Positions 23,956-35,303 of a DNA stretch of 64,000 nt are shown one piece after another. The notes under the pieces were generated by a model. It ran no database searches. It was not told where the DNA came from and saw nothing but the letters and a program-made list of their open reading frames with translations. Positions within the stretch are counted from its first letter, which is position 1; each line of letters opens with the position of its first letter. The stretch is from Eumeta japonica. Its lineage: Eukaryota; Arthropoda; Insecta; Lepidoptera; Psychidae. The position numbers and the translations under genes are program-made. The DNA is taken from the NCBI GenBank assembly GCA_005406025.1, contig BGZK01002086.1, forward strand, positions 16,146-80,145, read 5' to 3'.

Positions 23956-24517
23956 AGCTCATACGGCGGGTCGCACCCAAAGTAACAACGTAATTAAAGT
24001 GATTCGTAAGATTTGACAGACTGTCCATACATTATCAATCAAATCTTACGGATTCAGGGCCGTAGCTAGGGTCGAATTTGAGGTAGGGCAGCATTAGTTA
24101 CAGGTAGGGCGGAAGTAAAAAAATTATCATAATTGATCTGCCGTCGAAACACGGGCTCCTAAATCAATCACCATGTATATCACCATCATGTGAATAGTTA
24201 TTCGTAGACAAATAATTACTGTGACAGTGCATGAGCATGGATCTAAGAACTATTAAATCCTCAATGATGAAGAACAAGTGAATAAGATGGTTGAACTTCC
24301 AGATTTGGATGTAGAGATCCACGTCTGAGTGAGAGTGAGGTAATAATTAATTATTGGGTGGGGTGATACGAGTAAATAGAAACGACCAAAATACCATTAA
24401 GATCACATTGTTTTGCGTACTTATTATAATAATTAACTAACATAATAATAAAAACATTTAAAACAGCTGAATTCTACGATTCGCCATGTTATTAAAATGC
24501 GAAGAACTTCGTTCAGA

Positions 24518-26652
24518 TCAACTGATTTTGTTCTTTTTTTCAAAGGCCAGAAATACCATACCAGCCATTCTCTCGTGACCCATTGACAGCCTTTGAGGCC
24601 TATTGATTGCAGTTAAAGTTGAAAACGTAGATTCACACACTGCAGTGCTACATCCTATGGTCGCCACAGACGCAAAAAGTTCATATGTATCTTTGAACGC
24701 CTCTCGTTGCCTGTACAAAACTTGCAATGTATTTTCCATTATATCCTCGTTACGACTCAAGTAAGCTTTAACCACACTAGCCTCTTCTCTTGATGGAATT
24801 TTCAGACCTGAAAAATTAGTTAAAATTGTAAATTGAACATGACAATTTTTTGAATTATTTTTTTAAACTTACCCAAATTTTTCAATTGGAACCATTTTAT
24901 CTACATCCAACTCATCAAGACTTGCAATCGAATTAATTAAATCATCGTTGTCCGAAAACCTTCTTTGTAATTCAGCAATTAAAATGTCCAACGTTTCGAA
25001 ATACTCAGACTTAAATGGCTCGTCGTTCTCATCTATATTTTGTCTGGCGGAGGAACAGGGGTGTACGTCAAATAGTCATCCATCCGATTTGGTTTTACTT
25101 GCTCTTCGAGGTCTGTGTCCTATTTTCAGATTCGCCGCAGTCATTGCTTGTTAAAGACTTAGCTTCTTCCAGAATTTGATTATACATTTGATTTGATCTT
25201 AATTTAATAATTTCATCTTTGACACACTTTATGATTGTTATGGCATCTTTTAATCCTGCGCTTCGGGCTTGCAAAGCTGCGTCTGCAGGTTGTAGCGTGG
25301 ATAAGATTTTTTGGCCACAACCATGGCTATTCGAATTCCAGATCAAGCATGACTTTTTAATACCTATACTCTTGGCGACGTCATCACCGTTGAATCTGCC
25401 ATTTTAATTTCTTTCAAAGTCTGCAAAATCGATGAATAATTATCGTATACAACTTTTGTAACTGCTAAATGTCCAGACCAGCGTTGTTCGAGGAGTCGGT
25501 AATCCTTTTCCATCATATAAGGCAGCTATTTTGCCATGATGAAAGAATTCATGTAACATGATGCATTGGTCAAAAATAAACGAATAAAAGTCATTTCTGA
25601 GATAGTCCTGATGACTATTAAGTGCAAGCGATGGTTATTGCAGTGGACGTAAGGAATTTTCGGCCCAATTTATTTTCTATTCTAGTCGCAACTCCTGAAA
25701 CTTTCCCACTCATTACACTTACGCCATCATAGCATTGGCTAAGCATACAAGAGGGGTCAATGTTATTTTCCGTGAGTATTTAACGTTAATTCCGTGAAAG
25801 TGGCGCAAAGATTTTCAGTAGTCTTAACCATCAGCAACGACTCATTGACGACACCATCCTTGACGTAGCGTATTGCTAATGCAATATTTTCGCGGTTATT
25901 TTTCTCTCGTCCCATCTTCCATTAGAGTAAACCATTTCACGTCAGATTCATTAATATCTTTGACAATGGAACTTCGTACCGCTTGAACCATTGCTTGAAT
26001 TATTTGATTTTGAATTTCGGGTGAACGATATGTTGCGTTTTGTGGTATATGAGTGAGAACCTCGTTCAAATTTGGATCTTTCATACATGTGTATTCAAAT
26101 AAATTCTGAAATAATCCTTGTTCTTTTCTTCTTCCAAAATATAATTTCCACGCAAAAGCTAATTCGTTGACAATTAGAAATTGTATTACTTCCATGATAG
26201 ACTTTACATAATACCTATATTTTTCTAATACTTTTTTGATTTATTAACGTTTCAACACTGCTAGATGTAGATATTCTTTGTAATTTCTCCTGCCACATCG
26301 ACATAGCTTGAATATGAGATTGATTTTTCATGTTTTGGAAAACCAGTTTTAGAATCAGTGGCATTTTCCAGTTTCTAAATCCTGTGGAAGTGTACGAAGT
26401 CTGTTTGCTTCCATGAGGTAAAAATTGCTGGCATGGATAGCAAAAAGCAGCATCTTTCTCGACAGAATACTGCAACCATTTATAACGCTTGAACCAATCG
26501 GAAACAAAGGCCCTGTTGTGTTGTTTTGGATATGTGTCTAAAACAACTTGTTCTATTGGTTCTCCGATTTGTGCAATATCAGACGGAATACCATAGCTAA
26601 CGTTACCTGTTGCTACGGAACTAGGAGTAGCGATTGTATTTGGTGCTTCCAC
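24518..26652 (-). pseudogene. hAT transposase, ZMYM1/TTF-finger type, frame-broken
   Basis: Segments in minus-strand order. 26652-26215: RAFVSDWFKRYKWLQYSVEK followed by DAAFCYPCQQF, a TTF-type zinc finger. 26195-25896: a DUF4371-like block with PQNATYRSPEIQNQIIQ and VKWFTLMEDGT. 25890-25380: frame-shifted pieces such as HCNNHRLHL and LLEQRWSGHLAV. 25346-25095: a helical stretch. 24775-24518: ASVATIGCSTAVCESTFSTL, the hAT C-terminal dimerisation domain. This is the domain order of the zinc-finger-MYM-1-like hAT transposases, which bind ends and catalyse cut-and-paste through a D..D..E RNase-H fold. At least four frame breaks or stops show it is inactive. A start at 26652 is only the first in-frame ATG. 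Confidence 0.88.
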
Positions 26653-26869
26653 CTGTTTTGAACAGTTAGGTTTTCGTGGTCAATTTGCTCCTCAAGTCTT
26701 CGTTTTTTCCAAAGCCCGTATATCCATCGCGAAATAAATGAATCTTCAATTTATAGCAATACAAATAACAATTGTATCGATTTTTGTCTAAAGCACTCTT
26801 CACCGTACACTTCCTTAACCAAACTACAAACAATCATAATCAATCTTTAGGTCAGGTTTAAAGGGGATT

Positions 26870-26918
26870 CCCGTACCATAGATTGCAATATAGCCCATAT
26901 TGCAGTCTATGGTACGGG
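26870..26918. repeat. Near-perfect 21-bp hairpin
   Basis: The arms 26870-26890 (cccgtaccatagattgcaata) and 26898-26918 are complementary with one mismatch and a 7-base loop. It lies within the noncoding part of the hAT element. It may be a subterminal protein-binding site or the relic of a smaller palindromic insertion. Confidence 0.85.
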
Positions 26919-28145
26919 GATCACATCAGACAGATATTGGCGCCCAGTACACGCTCAATCTGGATCACGATCCAGATCTTGCCTTCTCGCTCTTAGATAA
27001 GACGGTGTCCCTTTCAGACTCCTACGTGAAAGGGACATAATTCAGTTGAATCTTCAACTGTTGACAATTGTAAACAATTGAAAAGGTGGCTAAAATGTCA
27101 TGGGCGTCCGCAAAAGGAAAAAAATTAGCTGATTGAGAGGTTAGTCATCGAAAGTTTAATCTAAAACTTATAAAAAATATACTTTTCACTTTTATTCTAA
27201 TTAATAATGTCAATTCATTTATTGTTCTGTAATTGAAAATATATTTTAGTTAACTTAAGTATTACTATGGAAGTAATTAATAAATTAAGTCATTAATATT
27301 TTGAGGCTACAAATGACATTAATAATTAGACAAATGTAAATATATTTAGTAGCTTTTATCATAAATAAAACGTTTAATACGAGATAATATAATTATAAAA
27401 AAATTATGCAATTATGAATAATCGAGTAAAAATATTTCTATAGATTTACTTATATAAAAAATATATAGAATCACTTATATAGAAATATATAGAGTTTTAT
27501 ATAAGATGAAAATTGTTAAATCAGTATGTATTAGTTTTGAATGATTTGTATTGTGTATCACTATAACATAGGTACTGACAAAATTATTATAATGGATTAT
27601 AAAAACGGTTATTTTGACTTACTACTTTATTTCTTTTCTATGTTTTACAATTAATCGACTTGAATTAATATTTTCGCGTGTAGCGGGCACTTTAGCATGG
27701 TTGTTTACAAAAAACAGTACGAAAAAAATGGCTGATGCTAACGTATGCGCACAAAAAAAATTGTGATGAAAAGGCCTATAAACCCTTAGAATAATAACTA
27801 TAGCCCTATTCTAATTCTTTGTATAAACCCATCGCTTCATGAGATGGCGCTTCGAATGCCATCTATACACAGAACAAAGAATTATTATAATATGAAATGA
27901 ATGTCACAATCTGTGGTAGGTAAGTATTTTCGGAAAAACTTAGATACCTATCGCTACATTTTTTTTCTCAAACTATGAACAAACAATTTAATTATAATAA
28001 TTTATCTTAGTTTTAGATATTTTTAAGGTAGGGCATTGTGGTTTCAAGGTAGGGCATTGCCCCACAATGCCCCCCCCTAGCTACGGCCCTGTACGGATTG
28101 CGTTCGCGAATTGCGTTATAACTTTTAATAGAACCTGCCGTATGA

Positions 28146-31100
28146 TTCCTATCTGTATGAGTGCATCAATGAGGCTGGAAGCTACAGTAGCGACATAAAC
28201 TATAGAAGTTATATAAAAGCCTACAATTAATAGATACCATCAAGATATTTATGTTCATAAGCTTTCTGCAATTTAGAATATAAACATTTGTTTTAATCGT
28301 TACGTATATGGGCGACTATGTTTTATTCTTTGACGGATCTAAGTGTACTTATAGTAGAAAAATTTATGTATTTAGACTTAATTGCACTCAGGATTAAATC
28401 ATTATTCCTCAAGCACGTACCAAGTGAATCCAATCCATGTATGTAGGAAATAATCCAAAACAACTTTTGCACTAAAAAGGACTTTGTTGTCAGAAAAGCT
28501 AACATTTTCTCATTCGGAAAATTTATTTGATGTATACGAAAAGTGGGTTAGAACCGAGATAGTCCTCAGGACACATCGTAGGTTATCGAAAGGGCACTAC
28601 TGATGCTATTGACAGTGTAAACATATCGTAAACCTCGAGGCAAATAATCTATGATACAGTTGCGTGCCTCTGATATCTCGTTTTATTCAAGATTAAGGGA
28701 ACAGACTCGGTTTATGGGTGGTGAAGAGTCTTTACTTGAGTGAAATTATACAACTCTCTCCGGACCCTTGGAGAACACGTTAAGCCGTTGATTGCGGACG
28801 TGGCGATCGCGTTAGTGGCATTGGTCGTCAGCGGCTCCCGACCCGCACTAGGCCAGTCTCAAGGGCCGGGAGTCAAATTCTGCAATCGGAATCAATCAAT
28901 GAAGTGAACTTAAAATCATTTCACTGCTATTAATTATACGGCAAAAGGACTCCATAGCGATTTATATAAAGAACTGGCACTGGCTAAAAGACAAAGCTTT
29001 TTCGACAGGAAACCCTAAACATATTCAAAATCAAGAATAGTATTTTCTCATTCCGATCCGGAGCGTAACGACAGTAAGTACTATTTCTCTAAATAAAATG
29101 GTGACCTTTTTTCGAACGCAGCCGGCGGCAGGTGCTAATCTTGTGACCGCGTTTTCACAGCTCTCTTCCGACAGATAATCTAGTCTTATCTGCCGGTGCA
29201 TTCCGCTGTAATGTTTGCGACATCTTGTGGCAGTCGTTCGAAAGTCACTCCTGTCATTAGTCTGAACTATGTAACATCCTTCTAATATACAATTACTCTA
29301 TGAAACTGACTGCCGAAGCGGTGAATTGCGCCAGAAACATTTCACAATATCGTAAAACGTAAAACGCGAAAAGAATATGTATATGAAACATATGTACCGA
29401 CACATAAAATTACGTCACAGGCGTAATTTAATGCACCGTTAAGTTACATCACTATGCAGTGGTAGTTATAAAAAAGTGCAATGCAAAAACTGTGGAGTAC
29501 GGTAGTTTCCGAATTATCCGTAGCTTTTTCTGTTGCGTTTTTATGATTTCGTAATTCAAGTTTTTGATGCAATGCGCTTGCTGAAAGTGATTTTAATGTT
29601 ACTTCTTAAAAAACGGTCGATAAGAAAACGATCGATAGATTTATTTAATATTTAGCTATTTTAATTATTAATGAATTTCAGTTTTAATCTGATCTAAAAT
29701 ACGTAGTCAGACTGCCAAATACATACGTACCTAAATCATTTATTACACTTCCTATATAGGTATTTAAATATTTTCATGAATTCGTCCCAATGAAACTCGA
29801 ATATTACAATAAATTTATCATTGAAATATCTAATATTTTACCAGTATTAGATAAATTGGCGTTTCTGTAAATATTAAAAATATACGGAAAACAATTAATT
29901 GCATACTAAACCTAAATCTTATTTGACTTCGCAAAAACATGATTGATATTAAATTCATGTAGCCCATGAGGTAACCTCACTAGTAGAAAAAAAAATTGAC
30001 ATAAAATGGAGCATCATTTTCAATCAGATCTACTAAATATGTAATGAAAAAGAATTGTAGATTATGTTCTAAAATTTCATGATTTTAGAAAATCCTTAGA
30101 CGAATGAAAAAGACCGTCGAGTCAATACCAATATTCTAATATTAAAATACATATTTTATAAAGTATTATAGTACACAGGCCACTACAAATGAGCCTAGTC
30201 ACTTATACATTCCTCAGGCATGACCGGAATGTACCTATGACAAATTATTAAAGAATAGAAATAAAAAGAGGCGACCGGCAAAGGCAGAGAATAATTATTC
30301 AATTAAAACTCGCATAAAGCAAATGTCACAGTTTCACAGCAAATGACAATAACGAAGCACCTCCGCGCCGCTACGGGGCTGACGCGTCTAGTGACGCCAC
30401 CGCACAGAAATTACGCAATTAACTTCTGAAGAGACAAAGAAAGAACGCTTAAGACAACGCGGCAAGCGTTATTGGCAATCTCGCAAAGAATGTATTACGA
30501 TACAATTCACTTGAAATAAACAGTTCGACCAGCATCTGTGAGTTAGGCTGCAAAGAAATCAATAGGTTTTTCAATTGTGGACAATAACATCATAAATGAG
30601 ATATTATGGGATCACTTCTCGGCTGTCATATTATGGTAGGTTTCATGTAGGCAGTTGGCTAAACTGTGCTAAGAATAGCTATATAAAATATAATGTAATT
30701 TAGCTAGGGCATTATTTTTTTTAGCCTATAATTGCACGCATAGCGTAGAGTTGAGGTAGTGCTAGAGCACTACTCACTCTTCAAAAAACTCTTAGCTTAC
30801 AAAAATCAAGTGATTTTTGAACTAAAAGGGTCTCTATTTATTTTTCATTTGCAGTCGTAGTTCAACATGAACTATTATTTATGCAATTTGATAACTTAGT
30901 AAACGGCGTGCGTGATCTAACTTAAAAGTGGACTGATTTGTGGGTTAGCTTGTATAGCTTTAAATCTGTGTACACATTTCCACAAAAAATGGCACATAAG
31001 TACCTGTGTTCACAAAACATAGACCTATATGCAAATTAAAATATTATGGTGCGTCAATTTTTAATCTGCTGCATTTTTATCCAACTGAATTTGTTTTAAA

Positions 31101-34100
31101 AAGGCATTATACTATCGTAAGTTTTGTTCTTATCCGTTTTAGGGTTCCATTCCTTCTCATTTGAACGACGGTATGAGCTATAGGATCACTTGTGTGTCTA
31201 TCTATCACTCTGTCTCAATCAGTTCTTCTTGCAATCTACCATGTCTAATGGCAATACTGGATTATTACTGGATTAATGCCAAAAGTTGGTAATCGTATGA
31301 ATTTCTAACAAACGCGGAAGTGGAATGAAAATATATGAATTTCGAATGCGGGGTGGGTTCCTTTTGGAGGAAAATTAGAGAATTAATGGAAACATTTTGC
31401 AAACTGCACGGCGTGCCGTATAAAATGAAAAGGCTTATTGTGAGGGTCTCAATATTTTTAAAATGTAATTTCAAAATAAATAGTTTCATATATTTAAGAA
31501 AATAGATAAAATTGACGATCAACCCATAACTTCGAAACTAAACAACTTAAAATTTTGAAAAAAAAATACTGAAAATAGTTCTTTACTTACAGATTACAAG
31601 AACATCTATAAGAAGTCTATGGTATTAAAAAGATGGCAAATCCCTCAATATAGTGCATATAAACTTACATTTGCAGTTATTATAGTTACCACAAACAAAT
31701 TTTGATCAGACTGAAAAATAAATGATAGATAATAAACTCATCGTATGGAACTCTCTCCATGTGACTTCAACTTGCATTTTCCTAGTTTTTCTTTTATAAA
31801 TTTCTATATATGTATTTTACTTTACTATACTATGCATCGTATAATTGCTTGTTTTGAACTTTTAAGTTACTTTTTCAATTAATCAAATTAAGAATTTTGT
31901 ATCATGGTAAAATACTGTTACAAAATGCGCTCGTGAGTTAAAAATAAAACGGCACAATAATTCTCTTATAAAAATATATGCGAGAATTAAATTTTAAAAT
32001 AAACAAACCCTTGCGCCATATGACCTTGTTTTCATCGATGCCTTTGATGATTATTTAAATCCTATTTTAAGTAGCTTTACTCTGTGGGGTGGAATTTTTG
32101 AATCTCGTTTCTTTGTGTCGAATGTAACATGTTTACGTTTTATTTTGCTGTTTACTTCGTGCACTTTCTAGAGGCCATTCGGCAAGTATATATAAGAAGA
32201 GCGTGCGCGAAAGAGTTAGAGTTTTAGTTTCGCGATCGGAACGAAAATAAGTCAAGTCACCAACTGGTTCCGTAGCGATCTATTACGATTTTGTATCTTT
32301 AAGCATGCGCCTATACCTTCTACTTAGTTCCTTTCATTCAATGTCAAACTACGAACATCCGATAGGGTCATTTCGTAACAGTATTTTCATATTAAGCCAG
32401 ATGAAGAATTATTCTGCTCGCAACATCGATTTTAAAAGATATGGAAGGTAAAATGAAAAATTAAAGCACATTTGTTTTATTAGTTTTAAAAGTCCTATTT
32501 TTTGGCCATATTCAAAATAATTAATGCGATTACAATATTTTTTCCTAAAGGCGAAGAAAAATAAAACTGTTAGATATATTATAAACAATTAAGAATCCCT
32601 ATATTGTTAGCGATTGATGAAGATTACCTAATGGTTAAAAAATAGAGCTGACGTAATTTACAATATATATACTATATCTTATAGAATTCGAAGTAGTAAC
32701 ATAACTTTTGCGACAGAATAATATTAACGAAATTGGAAAATCTAAAAGTAATTAAAAATGGAAATTCATTTTTTTTTTTTTTCAATTAACTATATAAGGA
32801 TATACCATATTATATCATCATATTATATTAATGAACATTAAATTAAACATTACGAGATAATAATAATTTTATAAAGCCGAACTTTTTTATTCTTAATTTT
32901 ATGTTATAAAAATTTATGATTAATCATAAAAGAGGAAGATTAGCGAATGTTACCAATAACAATATTTTTAAGGAAAAATTAAAAATTGGAAAGTGAAAAA
33001 AGAGAAACTATTCCAACCCAACCTCTTCGAAACAGGTCATTGCGAAGAGATATATTTACTACTACTGAAGACCGCCACTATTTGAGAAATCCCTTGTTAT
33101 TGTCTATGATTATATTTGTATTAAGTATAATTTAACGATTCTGAATTACACAGCCATTCTTAATAGAAAACTACGTATTGAAATTATAAAGATAATTATT
33201 TAAAAGTTATATTATTCGATTTTATTACAAGTGATCATGTTCTTTACAGGTTTTGGGTCACTGATGGAATCGGTTTTCTAAACTATTTTGACGTTTTTTT
33301 TCGTTCCTATTACATTTAAATAATTTTGAAGCGGAAAAATAAATTTTCCATTTCCGTGTACTAACGAGATTGAAGCAAAAGAAGTAGTTAATAATGAGGC
33401 AAAAAATGTTCTATCGTAGAGCACTCTCAAATGCTAAGCATTATGAGTATTGCAAAAGTTATTAAAGAATAAAGAATTAGCACAAAAACATGTCATTCGG
33501 TAAACAAAAATGTAAAAAGGGTCGATTGTGCTAATTAAAGACGCCCCAAACAATAAATTTTATGAACTATATAATTTGACATATTTATTTAATGTGGTCG
33601 AACGTTACCGAATACGACTGCCAAAACTAATAAAACGACCGATAAACAAGAATTTATTGATATGAACGTATAAACCTAATTTTCTATAATATTATACGTT
33701 TAATCACTTTTATAGTGTGTGGAAAATAATTTTAAAAATTTATTTTTGTATTTATGCCTCTAAGTTACCCATGTTGTTTAAATCATTGAAGATAGTTTAA
33801 TGAATCTTAAAAATAACAGGAAAATGTATTTACGCTATTTTGCATTCATTTTCTTCTTTAATTTTAAATCTGAGTCTGTTATTTGATTAGTAGAACTATA
33901 TCTATTTAACATTTGTATACGTCGATAAAGGTTTTATCGTGTCCAATATAAGATATTGTCATATATATGGAATACTGTCGAAAACTAATCGTAAAATCCT
34001 TTTTATGTTTCATTTTGTAAAAAGATTGATTTATTATCCTTTTTGTTTGATGTCAAGCCTTTATCGGCCCATTACAGACTGTCACTAAATACGTTATTGT

Positions 34101-34373
34101 TATTCGAGATTCAATTCGATAATTCTAATTAAAAAAAAATACAAAATTTCAGTATGAACAAAGGATCAATCATTACCAATCATTACTTATTTACTGACAA
34201 TAAATTAGTGATGATTGGTAATCTAGTTGTTTATAACTTTTCACAATTTAAATTGAAAAATTTTCATGCAATTAGAAAGTTACTGTTTACACCCCAATTT
34301 CTAAAAATCGAGTTATCACTAGATCTTGATTTTTTACGAACCTAGGAATCTATTTCGACCATTTTCCGAGTAA
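28146..34373. other. AT-rich intergenic stretch, no gene seen
   Basis: About 6 kb without a credible exon. Slightly GC-richer patches near 28780-28870 and 30360-30410 carry no recognisable protein. Near 31135-31240 there is weak similarity to the start of the dispersed repeat at 3863. A TATA-like tatatataag at about 32186 with downstream GC is noted but not called as a promoter. No tRNA was recognised. Confidence 0.45.
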
Positions 34374-34393
34374 TGTGTGTGTGTGTGTGTGTG
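34374..34393. repeat. (TG)n microsatellite
   Basis: Ten uninterrupted TG dinucleotides. Confidence 0.95.
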
Positions 34394-35033
34394 AAACGTC
34401 GTTTACGTCATTCGAAAGAAATCCACTCAACTTAAACTTCCTGAAACTTAGAACTAGTTTCTCCCGGTACATTTGGAGTAATCTCAAAAATAAAAATTGC
34501 TAAAAAAAATTTTTTTTAAATAACTTTTAGACTATTCTGTTGATCAATACCAAGATCTAATCAGCAGTTTTCCTCAAACAACCACAAACTGCCGTAAATT
34601 GCATTAAAATAGTTTGATTTGTCCAAAAAACATTTTTAGAGAAAATTTTTAAAAAGTATTTTTTCAATTTTTTATTAATTGTTCTACCGATAAATTATAA
34701 AATTTATTCAGTTGTTTTCTTTAAAAAAAAAGTTGATCGTTGCTAAATTGATCGCAATCGGTTCATTTGTTCAAGATGTATTTGTTGGAGAAATATCTTT
34801 CAAACGTTGTTTTAGAAAATATTTCTTAATATAAATTGATGAATTCTAAAATTTAAGTAGTAGTTCTCTTTAGAAAAGGTCATCGATTTTCACAAATTGC
34901 ATCAAAATCGCATGGTTCATAAACGAAATTAAGTTAAAAGACATAGTTGACGAAAAATTAGAAAAAAGCTTTTCAAAAATCTTTGTTTTGTTTAAAAACT
35001 AAGTTGAATGCCATAAAGCAAATTAAAATCAAA
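34394..35033. other. AT-rich stretch, no gene seen
   Basis: Very AT-rich with many A and T runs. No coding content. Confidence 0.5.
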
Positions 35034-35303
35034 GGGGCTATCCATAAATTATGTCAATAAATTATAAGGTTTTGTCTCTCTCCCCTTCTTATCACAGGTG
35101 GTCACACGTAAATGAAAACAGCAGTTTTACAATTTTTTGTTCAAAATACTTTAAATATAGGACAAAACAAAACATAAACTTTTTTTCGTTCCCGTATTTC
35201 AGATTTTACGCCATAAAGTTTTTGACCTGCTCCCTATCGCGCATTGTCACATTTCATTGACCGCTCCTCCCCCCAACGTTTGACGTAATTTATGAATGGC
35301 CCC
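35034..35303. mobile_element. 270-bp MITE
   Basis: The left end ggggctatccataaattatg and the reverse complement of the right end, ggggccattcataaattacg, match with few differences, both followed by 'tca'. The interior is noncoding, with a cytosine-rich block near 35260-35275. This terminus is familiar from short inverted-repeat elements in many insects. The superfamily was not resolved from the flanks. The small open frame inside is spurious. Confidence 0.8.

Larger units (their letters stand above)
17983..23956 (-). mobile_element. Helitron 2, decayed autonomous-type Rep/helicase element
   Basis: The left border ctagcttttgcccgcgactt with its 'cgcgacttcgtccgcg' hairpin is a Helitron 3' end in reverse complement. 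It is near-identical over about 35 bases to the border of Helitron 1. The preceding base is A (17982). The right border in reverse complement begins TCTTTATATTATACTAATAT and runs into 'aaagctgaagagtttgtttg', a common lepidopteran Helitron 5' end. The next base is G rather than the expected T, perhaps because another small element lies directly there. The ~6 kb interior carries, in minus-strand order, an N-terminal repeat region, a Helitron-like N domain, the HUH Rep nuclease and a Pif1-like helicase, all with frame breaks. Confidence 0.88.
24055..28091 (-). mobile_element. hAT transposon (ZMYM1-like type) with perfect 8-bp target duplication
   Basis: Both ends carry the 17-base inverted terminus cagggccgtagctaggg. 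They are flanked by identical 8-bp copies of tacggatt at 24047-24054 and 28092-28099. An 8-bp duplication and a CAGxG start are hallmarks of the hAT superfamily. Just inside both ends 'aggtagggca' recurs in inverted orientation. The 4037-bp element carries a broken transposase on the minus strand, with a TTF-type zinc finger first and the hAT dimerisation domain last. The noncoding right third (about 26700-28090) is AT-rich and includes a strong hairpin at 26870-26918. Confidence 0.95.
23959..28145. mobile_element. Small inverted-repeat element split by a hAT insertion
   Basis: Removing the hAT element and one copy of its 8-bp duplication leaves a ~140-bp sequence that starts tcatacggc (23959) and ends gccgtatga (28145). 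Inside, 'gtaagattt' (24006) pairs with 'aaatcttac' (24041-24049), giving a hairpin with a short loop. The arms between are loosely complementary. It has no coding capacity and is best described as a tiny MITE. It abuts the 5' end of Helitron 2. Confidence 0.55.

Noticed and set aside
32186..32240. TATA box (tatatataag) with a downstream GC-richer stretch, as if a promoter or LTR start
   Set aside because: No exon or LTR partner was found nearby, and TATA-like strings are common by chance in this AT-rich DNA.
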